The translations under genes and the position numbers were made by a program. Below the pieces are notes generated by a model that searched no databases, had not been told where the DNA came from, and saw only the letters and a program-made list of their open reading frames with translations. A DNA stretch of 64,000 nt from assembly GCF_000238255.3 (NCBI RefSeq), contig NZ_CP011039.1, positions 545,001 through 609,000 of the forward strand. Direction: 5' to 3'. Source of the DNA: Pseudoalteromonas spongiae UST010723-006. GTDB taxonomy: Bacteria > Pseudomonadota > Gammaproteobacteria > Enterobacterales > Alteromonadaceae. Positions within the stretch are counted from its first letter, which is position 1. Each line of letters opens with the position of its first letter. Below, piece after piece: positions 1 through 9,625 of this stretch.

Positions 1-327
1 TGCTAGCTTATCGCGAATAAGGCTATCTTGAGTTTCTTTATCTGGTACACGTAGCAATGCTTCAGCAAGGCACATTAATACCACGCCTTCTTCAGAAGAC
101 AGTGAGTATTCGTTAAGTAGTGCATCAACACCACCTTGACCTTCTTGATCGTTACGAATATTTAATACCATTTGGCGTGCACGTTCCCATGCACGGCTAC
201 GTGCGCTAACACCAACTTCTGCAAGTGGCAGAATATGGTCAATAACTTGGTCTTCATCAATACGGTAAAAGTCACGGATCTGCTGGCGGATCGGACATTT
301 GGTAGTTAAATCACCATTGTAAAGCAT
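1..327 (-). CDS. putA: PutA, bifunctional proline dehydrogenase / P5C dehydrogenase (N-terminal part, runs off the left edge)
   Basis: The first 109 residues of a minus-strand gene that continues left of the window. Translated by eye, it starts MLYNGDLTTKCPIRQQ and contains SSEEGVVLMCLAEALLRVPD, which matches the helical arm that precedes the proline dehydrogenase barrel in PutA. PutA oxidises proline to glutamate in two steps at the inner membrane. The protein enters this arm directly and has no N-terminal ribbon-helix-helix DNA-binding domain as in E. coli PutA, so it is probably not its own repressor. The divergent Lrp-family gene at 471 is the likely regulator. The start is the ATG at 327, preceded by GAGGGTTTC. 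Recognition is from family knowledge; most of the protein lies outside the window. Confidence 0.85.
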   Translation of the reverse strand, partial: MLYNGDLTTKCPIRQQIRDFYRIDEDQVIDHILPLAEVGVSARSRAWERARQMVLNIRNDQEGQGGVDALLNEYSLSSEEGVVLMCLAEALLRVPDKETQDSLIRDKLA

Positions 328-470
328 AAAGAAACCCTCAAAATAAAATAGGTTAAATTTATAAAATAGGGGCGTAGTGTAATTTCTTTTCAGCAGAATG
401 TGCTGGCGTATTTTGGCTATATCCGGTAATTTACAGGGAATTGTTCAAAAGATGCCAAATAATATTCTGT

Positions 471-959
471 ATGACCACCTCTATCAAAACACGAGTGCTC
501 GATCGAATCGATTTAGCAATTTTAGATGTTTTACAAAGAAATGGCCGAATTTCTAACGTAAATTTAGCGAAACAAGTTAATTTAAGTCCAAGCCCGTGCC
601 TTGAAAGGGTTAAAAAGCTTGAAGACGATGGTTATATTGAAGGTTATGGTGCACGTTTAAATGCTACCAAGCTGAAACAAAATGTGGTTGCCCACGTTGA
701 AGTAACATTAAAAGAATCAACCGAAGCCGCATTTGATATTTTCAAACAGCATATTATGCGCATTGGCCAAGTGGTGTCGTGTGATATGGTGGCGGGTGGC
801 TACGATTACCTACTAAAAATACGTGTTGGCGATATGATTGAATACCGTGAAGTACTCGGTAAAATTGTAGATACACCAGGCGTTGGTACCAACCGTACTT
901 ACATGGTAATTGAGCATGTTAAGCAAGACGCCGGTTTAACCGTGCAGGTTGAAGAGTAA
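471..959 (+). CDS. Lrp/AsnC-family transcriptional regulator, probable proline-responsive activator of putA
   Basis: A 162-residue Lrp/AsnC protein. The N-terminal winged helix-turn-helix (LDRIDLAILDVLQRNGR, then NLSPSPCLERVKKLEDDGYI, about residues 10-60) is followed by a RAM/AsnC ligand domain containing GGYDYLLKIRVGDM. The length is usual for Lrp. A TTG at 441 would extend the protein by ten residues, but the ATG at 471 matches the family N-terminus. The gene is divergent from putA with about 140 bp between the starts, the arrangement of PutR-type activators in bacteria whose PutA lacks a DNA-binding domain. The role in proline catabolism is therefore inferred from context; the family is certain. 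Confidence 0.85.
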   Translation: MTTSIKTRVLDRIDLAILDVLQRNGRISNVNLAKQVNLSPSPCLERVKKLEDDGYIEGYGARLNATKLKQNVVAHVEVTLKESTEAAFDIFKQHIMRIGQVVSCDMVAGGYDYLLKIRVGDMIEYREVLGKIVDTPGVGTNRTYMVIEHVKQDAGLTVQVEE

Positions 960-1050
960 TTCCGAACTTATTAAAAATTACCTGTTTTATTGCTGAGTGG
1001 TTTTGCCCTCGTAGCAAGTGACTCACAAATTAATGCAATAGGAATAACGT

Positions 1051-1072
1051 TTACTCAAACGTTTTTGAGTAA
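1051..1072. other. Inverted repeat after the lrp-family gene
   Basis: TTACTCAAA and TTTGAGTAA form a perfect 9-bp stem with a 4-nt loop, about 90 bp after the regulator stop codon. It has no T-tract. It may be a 3' RNA processing or stability element or a weak terminator. It lies just before the strong hairpin at 1087. Confidence 0.5.
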
Positions 1073-1086
1073 GGGATAACAGATAC

Positions 1087-1115
1087 AAAAAAAGCGCTGG
1101 ATAAGCGCTTTTTTT
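1087..1115. terminator. Bidirectional rho-independent terminator between the lrp-family gene and ygiM
   Basis: An A-run, AGCGCT, a short loop, AGCGCT and a T-run. The two genes converge here, and the A/T runs on both sides let the hairpin serve both strands. Confidence 0.85.
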
Positions 1116-1129
1116 ATATAGAGTAGATA

Positions 1130-1774
1130 TTACGCCCAACCGTCGTAACGTTTGCGTCGCGATAACACGATTGTGATGATAATCCCCAGTAAAATACCAA
1201 TAAATGCAATACCGCCGCCATAAATCAATAGCTGCTTTTGCTGTTTTTCACTGGCTTGTTGCTTTTGATTACGTGAGCTTGAAATTTGGGCATTTAGCTT
1301 TTCAATTTCAGCATTGAGTTCACGGTTTTTAACTTCCAAATCACTGGCAGTTTGACGCAGTACTGGCATATCACGTTGGCTTGAATTTAGCTCTGCTTGT
1401 AAATCAGCTAATTGATTTTTTAGCTTAAGGTTTTGTTGTGCTAAACCCGGGCGCTTGCTGATATTACGTTTATCAATCCAACCTGTACGACCGCGGCTAT
1501 CTTTTACTTGGCTATAGCCCGTTTCTTTATTTTCATCGAGCAACTGTAATTCGGTACCTGCTTGCACAGAACCAAGAATGCGATAATTTTTGCCTGGACC
1601 TGAGTGCATATAAACAAATAGGTTGTCGGTAATATAAGCAGTTGAAGAAGATGCGCTTTCAGTTGTTTGTACTTCCAGTACTTCAGTCGCTGATTCGCCG
1701 TTAGTTTGCGTTTCTGCGTGGATAGCTGTGCTTAAACTCGCTAATAAAAGAAATGCAGCAATCGGTTTAAACAT
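1130..1774 (-). CDS. ygiM: YgiM-type SH3-domain protein with C-terminal membrane anchor
   Basis: 214 residues. It has a signal peptide (residues 1-20, cleaved after AIHA), a bacterial SH3 domain (about 45-105, with NLFVYMHSGPGKNYRILGSV and GRTGWIDKRN), a coiled coil rich in L/Q/E (110-175), and one C-terminal transmembrane helix (about 181-203) ending in a basic RRKRYDGWA tail. This is the architecture of the YgiM/HtrG family, which is exported and anchored in the inner membrane with the SH3 domain in the periplasm. The SH3 domain may bind the cell wall, but the function is not established. As in E. coli, it is divergent from ygiF, supporting orthology. Confidence 0.85.
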   Translation of the reverse strand: MFKPIAAFLLLASLSTAIHAETQTNGESATEVLEVQTTESASSSTAYITDNLFVYMHSGPGKNYRILGSVQAGTELQLLDENKETGYSQVKDSRGRTGWIDKRNISKRPGLAQQNLKLKNQLADLQAELNSSQRDMPVLRQTASDLEVKNRELNAEIEKLNAQISSSRNQKQQASEKQQKQLLIYGGGIAFIGILLGIIITIVLSRRKRYDGWA

Positions 1775-1811
1775 TGAGAGGATCCTGTTTTATTGTTGTT
1801 GTCCGATAAAT

Positions 1812-1973
1812 TTACCAAGTCGTTTAAACATGTAACTAATTATAGCGCTGGATAAATGAGATACTAACAAGGCGGGATTTGTCTGATGTAGTTATTTTAC
1901 ATCGATAAATTCCAACGCAGTTAGCATGATATTTAGCCCGCTAAAATGACTAGCTATTTAAGTGAATTGGTAT
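1812..1973 (+). repeat. Dispersed 162-bp MITE-like repeat, copy 1
   Basis: This stretch aligns without gaps over 162 bp to 28269-28430 at roughly 80% identity. The right end is GAATTGGTAT; the left end TTACCAAGTC is a decayed version of the ATACCAATTC seen in copy 2. An internal hairpin (GATGTA at 1885, TACATC at 1898) is kept in both copies. It carries no reading frame. It occupies much of the 370-bp gap between ygiM and ygiF. The remaining 1974-2144 holds no recognisable feature beyond an expected ygiF promoter. Confidence 0.85.
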
Positions 1974-2144
1974 TTGAGGCTTCATAGTATGGATTTCACC
2001 GCGCAATAGCAAGTCGCGCAGCGCATTCACACAATACTTCATAATTTAGTCGTTGTTTGTAAGTCGATGCACAAAAGGTTGCATTTAGCCCGATATTTGG
2101 TTTTACTTAGGCTTTGCTAATAAAATAGGTCAACCCTCCAGCTA

Positions 2145-3665
2145 ATGGATACTGAAATTGAGCTGAAATTTTTAGTTTCAGAACAAGTTATTTCTCAACT
2201 GCCAGCACTGATTACCCAGTTTTCAAAAAAAGTCAGTAATAAAGCTTCTCGCAACTTACAAAACGCATACTTTGATACTCCAAGCAGAGAATTAAGAGCG
2301 CTAGATATCGGCTTACGCACGCGTTGTGTTGACGGCGAATGTGAGCAAACAATTAAGTTGGCAGGCAAAGTGGTTGGTGGCTTTCATCAACGTCCAGAAT
2401 ACAATGTGCCAATTAATAATTCGCGCCCAAACATTGAGTTATTTGATACCTCAATTTGGCCTGCTGGCATGGAGCCAGGCACTATTAGTGAAAACCTTTT
2501 CTCTATTTTTAACACTAACTTTATTCGTCGTACTTGGTTATTAGAAACCGACTCAGGTACTGAAATTGAATTGGTGCTGGATAAAGGTGATATTTCTGCT
2601 TCAGGCCAAAGTGTGCCGATTTGTGAAGTGGAAATGGAATTGGTAAGTGGTGATCGCAAAGAGTTATTTGAATTAGCAAATAAGTTAATTAACTGTAGTG
2701 AAGTACGTTTAGGTCTATACAGTAAAGCCGCACGTGGCTACCGTTTAGCGGACGATGCGCCGTTAATGGCTGATACATTCCTAGGCTATGTACAGTTAGA
2801 TGAAAACGCGACACAAGAAGAAGCGCTTGAAAAGTGCCTTCAATACGGCATTGAGTTTGTGCAAAAACACGAGCAATGCTATATCGATTCGCCAAAATTA
2901 AAGACACTAAAACGCATTGTTGATGGGGTTAGCCTTATTCGTCATAGCTTTTGGTTGTTTGAACAAGTTGCCGACAAACAAGTTACTAAATCGTTGCGTA
3001 AAGAGCTTAAATGGCTATTAGAAACCTTTTCTTGGGTTGAAACGGCGATTCAATTACGAACGTTTACGTCAAAGAAACATGCGTTTTATAAACGCATTTC
3101 GGCTGCGCCTGAGCTTGAACAAGTGATTGATAACTTAAAAGCTGAGCAACCGTCGCGCAAGGCGTTAAAGGCAATTTTCCATAGCCCGCGCTACAACCAA
3201 CTTATTCTAGATTTAACGCGCTTTTTAATTGAAAAGCGTTGGCGTGATGACTGGGGACAAGAACAAATTGTTGCTGCTGGTACGCCTGTAAAAGATATTG
3301 CGGCACGTCTTTTTGAAAGCGATTGGCAAGAAATGCAGCATTTATTACCACATGATGTGGTGAGCGCTGAAAGCTACATCGCAAAACGTCAAAAATTACA
3401 CCGTAATTTACTCAGCGGTTGTTGCTTAGGGCAGCTTTTTGAAGGACCGCTACGCGATGAATTTAGAGGCCCTTGGCTTGATATTATTCATGGTATGGAT
3501 GAACTGGCGACATACGACTATTTAAAACAGTTGTGTGAAACGCAACAAGAACCCGAACAATTCACCAGTATTTTGGGTTGGTTAAAACAAAAAAATGATG
3601 GTTTGCTCGCAGCAATGGAACATAGCCGTCTTGCAAGTCAAAAATTGGAGCCTTACTGGCAATAA
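2145..3665 (+). CDS. ygiF: Inorganic triphosphatase YgiF-like, CYTH + CHAD domains
   Basis: 506 residues. The N-terminal CYTH domain (about 1-205) opens with the catalytic EIELK (ExExK) motif at residues 4-8 and carries basic and acidic tunnel residues such as RTRCVDGECEQTIKL. A helical CHAD domain (about 220-500), rich in conserved basic residues and thought to bind polyphosphate, follows. E. coli YgiF hydrolyses inorganic tripolyphosphate. The gene is followed one base later by the START-domain gene at 3667, so the two are probably co-transcribed. It faces ygiM as in E. coli. The family is certain; substrate preference is inferred from the E. coli enzyme. Confidence 0.9.
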   Translation: MDTEIELKFLVSEQVISQLPALITQFSKKVSNKASRNLQNAYFDTPSRELRALDIGLRTRCVDGECEQTIKLAGKVVGGFHQRPEYNVPINNSRPNIELFDTSIWPAGMEPGTISENLFSIFNTNFIRRTWLLETDSGTEIELVLDKGDISASGQSVPICEVEMELVSGDRKELFELANKLINCSEVRLGLYSKAARGYRLADDAPLMADTFLGYVQLDENATQEEALEKCLQYGIEFVQKHEQCYIDSPKLKTLKRIVDGVSLIRHSFWLFEQVADKQVTKSLRKELKWLLETFSWVETAIQLRTFTSKKHAFYKRISAAPELEQVIDNLKAEQPSRKALKAIFHSPRYNQLILDLTRFLIEKRWRDDWGQEQIVAAGTPVKDIAARLFESDWQEMQHLLPHDVVSAESYIAKRQKLHRNLLSGCCLGQLFEGPLRDEFRGPWLDIIHGMDELATYDYLKQLCETQQEPEQFTSILGWLKQKNDGLLAAMEHSRLASQKLEPYWQ

Positions 3666-3666
3666 T

Positions 3667-4269
3667 ATGCGCACTATGCTGTTGCTGCTACTTTTTTGCA
3701 CTCCGTTGAGTGCATTAGAGTGGCAGCAAGTAAAAATTAAACAAGGAATTGAAGTTTATCAGCAAAAACTGCCCGATGGACTTTTAAAGTTAAAAGCCTA
3801 CACAGTGACTAGCGGATGCTTAGCAGCGTTTGAAGCACTTTTACTTGATACAGACAATGCTGATAAGTGGTTAAGCAATGTGGACAGTGTCAAAGTGTTA
3901 AAGTCACCATCACAAAACGAGCATATCGTTTACACTCAATTTAATGCGCCATGGCCGATTAAAAATCGTGATATGGTGACTTACTCACGTATTTTTAGAA
4001 CGTCAAATAGACAAATGCAAATTGGCATTCAAGCGGCTAACAACGAATACGCAAAGCGTGATGGGTTCATTCGCATTGAGCATGTAGCTGCCAGTTGGGT
4101 AATTACTCAGCGAGACGCAGATACGATTTCTGTTGAGTATCAAGCGATTGCAGATCCTGCAGGAAAAATTCCACATTGGTTAGGTAATTCTGTCGCAAAA
4201 TCTAACGTATTTAGCACCTTCAAAAAGATGAAAGCGCGCTTGAAGCTTTACCCTTGTAACGCCATTTGA
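3667..4269 (+). CDS. Exported START-domain (SRPBCC-fold) protein
   Basis: 200 residues from the ATG one base after the ygiF stop. This start gives a clean signal peptide (MRTMLLLLLFCTPLSA), whereas an upstream in-frame start would bury it. The mature part shows START/polyketide-cyclase features: WLSNVDSVKVLKSP, NAPWPIKNRDMVTYSR and a C-terminal amphipathic helix (NVFSTFKKMKARLKLY). START domains bind lipids or other hydrophobic ligands in a deep pocket, so a periplasmic lipid-binding role is inferred. The ligand is unknown. Confidence 0.8.
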   Translation: MRTMLLLLLFCTPLSALEWQQVKIKQGIEVYQQKLPDGLLKLKAYTVTSGCLAAFEALLLDTDNADKWLSNVDSVKVLKSPSQNEHIVYTQFNAPWPIKNRDMVTYSRIFRTSNRQMQIGIQAANNEYAKRDGFIRIEHVAASWVITQRDADTISVEYQAIADPAGKIPHWLGNSVAKSNVFSTFKKMKARLKLYPCNAI

Positions 4270-4274
4270 CTAGG

Positions 4275-4982
4275 TTATTTCGCGATATGCATATTGACTG
4301 AACCATTAGCCTCTTGTGATTGGCTAGTAGCGAATTTATGTTTGGTAACAAACTCTGATAATTTATGTTGGAACAGGTGTATTGATTCGAAACCATCGGC
4401 ATACTGATAGTTAATTTGGCAAATACTTTCTCGGCAATCAATCGTTTTTAGTTGCACAAATTCAATAAAATCATGTGTAGTAAAAAAATCTTGAAACACC
4501 GCTTCTGTCGTTTCGGCCCAATGATCGTCACGGGTTTGTTGCTCAAACTTAGTTGCTAAATTAAGGGTGTCTACGCCATCACTGAGCAGTAATTCAAGTT
4601 GCTGCTGCATTTGTTGCTCGAGCTCCGCGACCTTGTCGCGCAACATGGTTTCAGCATGTTCGCTTACCTCTTTAATCAGCTGTTCATGTTTTTGTGTAGC
4701 ATGTGTTAATTCGCTTTCTAACCTTTCAACTTCAGCAACCAGCTCAGATTTAGTCAGCGCTTTTAGTGAGTGTTGTATTGATTTGTGCTGTGTGGATAGG
4801 GTTTCCGTTAACGGTTCTTTGATGTTATTAAAGCTTGATTCTAGCGGCTCAGATAATGTGTCGTCAGAGCTATCAGATGGTTGTTCTTTACTAATTAATT
4901 GACTATCTGAAGGCATTAATGTCGAAATAAGTGCGACGCTAAGGGCGCCAAGCACAAATGCAATTACATGTCCTTTGTTCAT
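4275..4982 (-). CDS. Unrecognised membrane-anchored coiled-coil protein
   Basis: 235 residues, family not recognised. An N-terminal hydrophobic segment (residues 6-23) is followed by a Ser/Asp/Glu-rich linker (about 25-65). Next come a coiled coil (about 70-135, with repeated LExE/LEQQMQQQLE patterns) and a C-terminal mixed domain with three cysteines (SICQINYQYADG region). The topology suggests a periplasmic coiled coil held by a signal anchor. It converges on the START gene with 5 bp between stop codons. It is probably expressed separately from the gene upstream (start 5974). Confidence 0.6.
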   Translation of the reverse strand: MNKGHVIAFVLGALSVALISTLMPSDSQLISKEQPSDSSDDTLSEPLESSFNNIKEPLTETLSTQHKSIQHSLKALTKSELVAEVERLESELTHATQKHEQLIKEVSEHAETMLRDKVAELEQQMQQQLELLLSDGVDTLNLATKFEQQTRDDHWAETTEAVFQDFFTTHDFIEFVQLKTIDCRESICQINYQYADGFESIHLFQHKLSEFVTKHKFATSQSQEANGSVNMHIAK

Positions 4983-5029
4983 ATTAAATCCTATGTTTTA
5001 TCTAATAGCGTTTTTCGTTGCTGAGGTGC

Positions 5030-5974
5030 TTAGCTAATCATACCACCCGCTAGCGGGTAATGTCCGACGTGATGTGTTGCGAGCTCAGAAAAACCAAGTA
5101 CATTGGCTGTTTGTTTTTTATCGCTATTAAAGATAATTACATCTGCACTCATTAGCGGACGCGACGGATGGTCTTCCAGCACTTTGTAAACAACATAATC
5201 TTGTGAGTCGATGGCTATCAGTTTCAGAGTGTAGGTTAGTTCAGTTTGTGGGTTGGTCACAAGGGATACTAATGATAGCTCATTTGGTGTGTGTTCAAAC
5301 TCGACCACCAGTAGTTTTTCGGTAAAATTAATCGCTAATTGATTTGTAGTGACTTTTCGTTTTGCTACTTGGTTAATTTTACTAATTGTGCCATTTATCG
5401 AATGTTCTGCAAGTGTGAGGATAACGTGCGTATTTTCCTCGATGACAGCAGGGATGACTTGGTCGTTAAAAATGGCAATTTTAAGTTGGCTTGATGCCAA
5501 GCTTTCGTCTTCTAATACCCGGATCATCGCTTTTTCTCCATTTTCGCTGAGGCTCAAATAACCAAATTCGAAGGTTTTCATGCGTGCGAAAGTAGGGGCG
5601 GTAACGATAAAGGTTTTAGTTATTTGAGTGTCTTTCCAATAATTAAATAAAGATGACTGGGCGAGGGCGATATCGGATTGTTCTAATTTTGTTTGGATTT
5701 CATCAAGGTGTGTTAAAAACTGCTTACGCTGCCATGTATTAATGCCCGCAAAATGCATTGCTATTAAATAAGTAATAAATAAACCGGCCTTTAAAAGCAA
5801 AGGCGATAGTTGTTGCACACTTGGCAGGTTTATTACAACCAGAGAAACCAACACCAAAACATGTGTAATATAAACAATTGCCGGAGTTGTTAAGTAAGGT
5901 TTGGCAAGGCGTACAATTCTTTGTTGGTTAGTATTGTTTGCTATTTCAGGGTAATGCTTGATTGAAAGGTACAT
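5030..5974 (-). CDS. Unrecognised two-helix membrane protein
   Basis: 314 residues from the ATG at 5974, which has GGTGAAG just upstream; a GTG at 6001 would add nine residues. Two predicted transmembrane helices (about residues 32-55 and 62-80) are followed by a short coiled region and then a long beta-rich segment (NTHVILTLAEHSINGTISKI, EKLLVVEFEHTPNELS). The beta-rich part resembles a PilZ-like or barrel-sandwich domain only in a general way, and no signature motif is seen. It lies between metK and the coiled-coil gene, all on the minus strand. Confidence 0.6.
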   Translation of the reverse strand: MYLSIKHYPEIANNTNQQRIVRLAKPYLTTPAIVYITHVLVLVSLVVINLPSVQQLSPLLLKAGLFITYLIAMHFAGINTWQRKQFLTHLDEIQTKLEQSDIALAQSSLFNYWKDTQITKTFIVTAPTFARMKTFEFGYLSLSENGEKAMIRVLEDESLASSQLKIAIFNDQVIPAVIEENTHVILTLAEHSINGTISKINQVAKRKVTTNQLAINFTEKLLVVEFEHTPNELSLVSLVTNPQTELTYTLKLIAIDSQDYVVYKVLEDHPSRPLMSADVIIFNSDKKQTANVLGFSELATHHVGHYPLAGGMIS

Positions 5975-6044
5975 AACTTCACCGTGTAGTTTGTTTATCA
6001 CTTGCTAGTGCGGTTATCATAGCAACTTATTGAATTTTAGGCAT

Positions 6045-6071
6045 AAAAAAAGCGCCAATGGCGCTTTTTCT
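6045..6071 (-). terminator. Terminator downstream of metK
   Basis: AAAAGCGCC-AAT-GGCGCTTTTT hairpin, 15 bp past the metK stop on the minus strand. The flanking A- and T-runs make it usable from either side. Confidence 0.85.
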
Positions 6072-6085
6072 CGATCAGACGGTTA

Positions 6086-7273
6086 TTATAAACCAGCAGC
6101 GGCGCGAAGTGCGTCTGCTTTGTCTGTTTTTTCCCAGCTAAATGCTGTGAATGTATCTTCACCAACCGTCATTTCAAACGGTTCACGACCGAAGTGACCG
6201 TATGCTGCAGTCATTTGGTACATTGGGTGAAGTAGGTCTAGCATCTTAGTGATACCGTAAGGACGTAAGTCGAAGTGCTCACGTACTAGCTCAACTAATT
6301 TCTCTTCAGAGATTTTACCAGTACCGAATGTGTCGATAGTGATAGACGTTGGCTCAGCAACACCGATAGCGTAAGAAACTTGGATTTCACACTTATCAGC
6401 AAGACCAGCTGCAACAATGTTCTTAGCAACATAACGACCTGCGTATGCAGCAGAGCGGTCAACTTTTGATGGATCTTTACCAGAGAAAGCACCACCACCG
6501 TGACGAGCCATACCGCCGTAAGTATCTACAATGATTTTACGACCTGTAAGGCCACAGTCACCAACAGGGCCACCGATTACGAAACGGCCAGTTGGGTTAA
6601 TGAAGTATTTAGTGTCTTCAGTTAAAAGCTCAGCTGGAAGCGTGTGCTTAATAATGTTTTCCATTACTGCGTCAACAAGTGCATCTTGCTCGATGTCTGG
6701 GTTGTGCTGAGTAGATAGTACAACTGCATCAATTGCAACAGGCTTACCGTCTTCATATACGAAGGTTACCTGAGATTTTGCATCAGGACGTAACCAAGGA
6801 AGAATACCTGATTTACGTGCTTGTGCTTGACGCTCTACAAGTAGGTGCGAGTAATAAAGTGGCGCAGGCATTAATGTTGGTGTTTCGTTAGTTGCGTAAC
6901 CGAACATTAAACCTTGGTCACCAGCGCCTTGCTCTTCAGGCTTAGTACGGTCAACACCTTGTGCGATTTCAGGTGATTGTTGACCAATAAGGTTCATGAT
7001 GCCACATGTGTCACCGTCAAAACCTACGTCAGATGATGTGTAACCGATATCTGTGATTACTTTACGTGTGATTGACTCAAGGTCTACCCACGCATCTGTT
7101 GAAATTTCACCAGAGATAATTGCAACACCTGTTTTAACCATTGTTTCACAGGCAACACGCGCATGCTTATCTTGTGTGATAATTGCGTCTAAAACCGCAT
7201 CAGAAATTTGGTCAGCGATTTTATCCGGATGACCCTCAGATACTGACTCAGAAGTAAATAAAGTTCTTGCCAT
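6086..7273 (-). CDS. metK: S-adenosylmethionine synthetase
   Basis: 395 residues. It makes S-adenosylmethionine from methionine and ATP in the cytosol. Signatures include [20 protein letters not shown] at the N-terminus, the conserved loop [12 protein letters not shown], and the P-loop-like [16 protein letters not shown]. The ATG at 7273 gives the expected [10 protein letters not shown] start; a GTG at 7288 would add five residues not found in relatives. The gene is divergent from tkt, as in many gammaproteobacteria. A perfect MetJ-type box (AGACGTCT) lies about 115 bp upstream, suggesting repression by MetJ with SAM. Confidence 0.97.
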   Translation of the reverse strand: MARTLFTSESVSEGHPDKIADQISDAVLDAIITQDKHARVACETMVKTGVAIISGEISTDAWVDLESITRKVITDIGYTSSDVGFDGDTCGIMNLIGQQSPEIAQGVDRTKPEEQGAGDQGLMFGYATNETPTLMPAPLYYSHLLVERQAQARKSGILPWLRPDAKSQVTFVYEDGKPVAIDAVVLSTQHNPDIEQDALVDAVMENIIKHTLPAELLTEDTKYFINPTGRFVIGGPVGDCGLTGRKIIVDTYGGMARHGGGAFSGKDPSKVDRSAAYAGRYVAKNIVAAGLADKCEIQVSYAIGVAEPTSITIDTFGTGKISEEKLVELVREHFDLRPYGITKMLDLLHPMYQMTAAYGHFGREPFEMTVGEDTFTAFSWEKTDKADALRAAAGL

Positions 7274-7387
7274 GGTATTTCTACTCACTCACAAAAAATG
7301 CGCGTTGCCACAAGGATTTGCGCAGGTTCAATTAAATGGTCGCGTATTCTACCGAATAACGACGCTGCAAACAATAACTTTACGCCT

Positions 7388-7395
7388 AGACGTCT
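7388..7395. promoter_or_regulatory. Candidate MetJ operator (met box) upstream of metK
   Basis: AGACGTCT is a perfect copy of the 8-bp met-box consensus. MetJ normally binds two or more tandem boxes; the flanking 8-mers here (TACGCCT side and AAAAAA side) are weak, so the call rests on one perfect box in the right place. The metK-tkt gap (7274-7610) otherwise holds the long inverted repeat at 7519 and unassigned promoter sequence. Confidence 0.55.
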
Positions 7396-7518
7396 AAAAA
7401 AAATTAAAAGTGAAATTTCTTCACCGTTACTAGGCTGTTTTGTGCATAAAGAAGCTAGATTATAGTCGGTTTTCCATTGCTCCGCGTGTGCTTATAGGTA
7501 AGAATAGAGCTGCGTGGG

Positions 7519-7568
7519 TACATTGACCAATAAGTACTTCCTATTGCCAGTGCTTATTGGTCAATGTA
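7519..7568 (+). promoter_or_regulatory. Long inverted repeat in the tkt leader
   Basis: TACATTGACCAATAAGTACT and AGTGCTTATTGGTCAATGTA are 20-bp arms with one mismatch around a 10-nt centre, ending 42 bp before the tkt start. No T-run follows, so it is not a standard terminator. It could be a large operator or a stable 5'-UTR hairpin controlling tkt. Confidence 0.7.
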
Positions 7569-7610
7569 TCCAAATTATGACAGCAAACAAATAATGAGGT
7601 AGGAAAATCC

Positions 7611-9602
7611 ATGCCGTCACGTAAAGAACTAGCAAATGCTATTCGCGTTCTATCTATGGACGCTGTGCAACAGGCCAAGTCTGGCCACCCAGGTGCCCCT
7701 ATGGGTATGGCAGACATTGCTGAAGTGCTATGGCGCGACTATTTAAACCATAATCCAGCAAACCCTGATTGGGCTGATCGCGACCGATTTATTCTGTCAA
7801 ACGGTCACGGCTCAATGCTAATTTATTCTTTACTGCATTTATCTGGCTATGATCTTCCAATTGAGGAAATTAAAAACTTCCGTCAAATGCACTCTAAAAC
7901 ACCGGGTCACCCTGAATACGGTTATGCACCGGGTGTTGAAACAACCACAGGCCCATTAGGTCAAGGTATTACTAACGCGGTTGGTATGGCAGTTGCTGAA
8001 AAAGCACTTGCGCACCAGTTTAACCGTGAAGGTCACGATATTGTTGATCACTTTACTTACTGTTTCCTAGGCGATGGTTGCCTTATGGAAGGTATTTCAC
8101 ACGAAGCGTGTTCACTAGCAGGTACATTAGGCCTTGGTAAGCTAGTTGCGTTTTGGGATGACAACGGTATTTCAATCGACGGTGAAGTAGAAGGTTGGTT
8201 CACTGACGATACAGCAGCACGTTTTGAATCTTACGGTTGGCATGTTGTGCGTAATGTAGATGGTCACGATAGCGAAGCCATTCGCGCGGCAATCGATGAA
8301 GCACGTGCAGAAACGGGCAAGCCAACATTAATCTGTTGTAAAACAGTAATCGGTTACGGTTCACCAAACAAATCAGGTAGCCACGACTGTCACGGTGCAC
8401 CATTAGGTGATGCTGAAATTGCAGCTGCACGTGAATTTTTAAACTGGGAGCACGGTGCTTTCGATATTCCAGCTGATATTTATGCTGATTGGAATGCAGT
8501 TGAAGCGGGTACCGCAAAAGAAGCGTCTTGGGCTGAAAAATTTGATGCGTATAAAGCAGCTTTCCCTGAACTAGCAGCAGAATTTGAACGTCGTCAAAAA
8601 GGTGACTTACCAGCAGATTGGGCTGAGAAGTCACAAGCCTATATTGAAGGCCTACAGGCAAACCCTGAAAACCCAGCAACACGTAAAGCATCACAAAATG
8701 CACTTAATGCGTTTGGCCCTATCTTACCTGAGTTTATGGGTGGTTCTGCTGACCTTGCAGGTTCAAACCTGACACTTTGGGAAGGTTCAAAAGGCTTAAC
8801 AGCAAATGACGCATCAGGTAACTACATCTTCTACGGTGTACGTGAATTTGGTATGTCGGCAATTATGAATGGTATTGCGCTGCATAAAGGCTTTATTCCT
8901 TACGGTGCGACGTTCTTAATGTTTATGGAATACGCGCGTAACGCAGTACGTATGGCGGCGCTTATGAAGCAGCCTTCAATCTTTGTGTATACGCACGATT
9001 CAATCGGTTTAGGCGAAGATGGTCCTACGCACCAACCAGTTGAACAGCTAGCAAGCATGCGTTTAACGCCTAACTTAGTTAACTGGCGCCCATGTGACCA
9101 AGTTGAGTCTGCAATTGCATGGCAAGACGCAATTGAGCGTAAAGACGGTCCAACATCACTCGTATTTACCCGCCAAGGCTTACAACAACAAGCACGTACT
9201 GCTGAGCAATTAGCTAATGTACGTAAAGGTGGTTATGTATTAAGCTGTGATGGCGCGCCTGAGATTATTCTTATTGCAACAGGTTCTGAAGTTGAACTTT
9301 CTATGCAAGCAGCAGCTGAACTTCGCGCTCAAGGTAAAAAAGTACGTGTTGTTTCTATGCCTTCAACTGATTTATTTGACGCACAAGATGCGGCTTATAA
9401 AGAATCAGTACTACCAAGTGCAGTAACTAAACGTATCGCGGTAGAAGCGGGCATTGAAGATTACTGGTACAAATACGTTGGTTTAAATGGTGCGGTTGTA
9501 GGTATGACAACATTTGGTGAATCTGCGCCTGCAAATGAACTATTTGAACACTTTGGCTTTACGGTAGAGAATATCGTAGCAAAAGCGAATCAACTCGCAT
9601 AA
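7611..9602 (+). CDS. tkt: Transketolase
   Basis: 663 residues, usual length. A thiamine-diphosphate enzyme of the non-oxidative pentose phosphate pathway that moves two-carbon units between sugar phosphates. Visible signatures: the N-terminal [20 protein letters not shown], catalytic-region histidines in [18 protein letters not shown], the ThDP motif beginning [18 protein letters not shown], and the transketolase signature [20 protein letters not shown]. The start has a good ribosome site (GAGGTAGGA). It heads the tkt...epd-pgk-fba sugar-phosphate cluster opposite metK, though two unrelated small transcription units lie between tkt and epd. Confidence 0.97.
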   Translation: MPSRKELANAIRVLSMDAVQQAKSGHPGAPMGMADIAEVLWRDYLNHNPANPDWADRDRFILSNGHGSMLIYSLLHLSGYDLPIEEIKNFRQMHSKTPGHPEYGYAPGVETTTGPLGQGITNAVGMAVAEKALAHQFNREGHDIVDHFTYCFLGDGCLMEGISHEACSLAGTLGLGKLVAFWDDNGISIDGEVEGWFTDDTAARFESYGWHVVRNVDGHDSEAIRAAIDEARAETGKPTLICCKTVIGYGSPNKSGSHDCHGAPLGDAEIAAAREFLNWEHGAFDIPADIYADWNAVEAGTAKEASWAEKFDAYKAAFPELAAEFERRQKGDLPADWAEKSQAYIEGLQANPENPATRKASQNALNAFGPILPEFMGGSADLAGSNLTLWEGSKGLTANDASGNYIFYGVREFGMSAIMNGIALHKGFIPYGATFLMFMEYARNAVRMAALMKQPSIFVYTHDSIGLGEDGPTHQPVEQLASMRLTPNLVNWRPCDQVESAIAWQDAIERKDGPTSLVFTRQGLQQQARTAEQLANVRKGGYVLSCDGAPEIILIATGSEVELSMQAAAELRAQGKKVRVVSMPSTDLFDAQDAAYKESVLPSAVTKRIAVEAGIEDYWYKYVGLNGAVVGMTTFGESAPANELFEHFGFTVENIVAKANQLA

Positions 9603-9625
9603 TTGCAAAAAAAGCTATAATAATC

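Noticed and set aside
441..470. Upstream TTG start for the Lrp-family regulator
   Set aside because: The added residues do not resemble the family and the ribosome-like GGGA is too close; the ATG at 471 fits known N-termini.
7274..7610. SAM riboswitch upstream of metK
   Set aside because: No conserved SAM-riboswitch core could be matched; the AGACGTCT met box offers a simpler explanation, and the long inverted repeat lies on the tkt side without riboswitch motifs.
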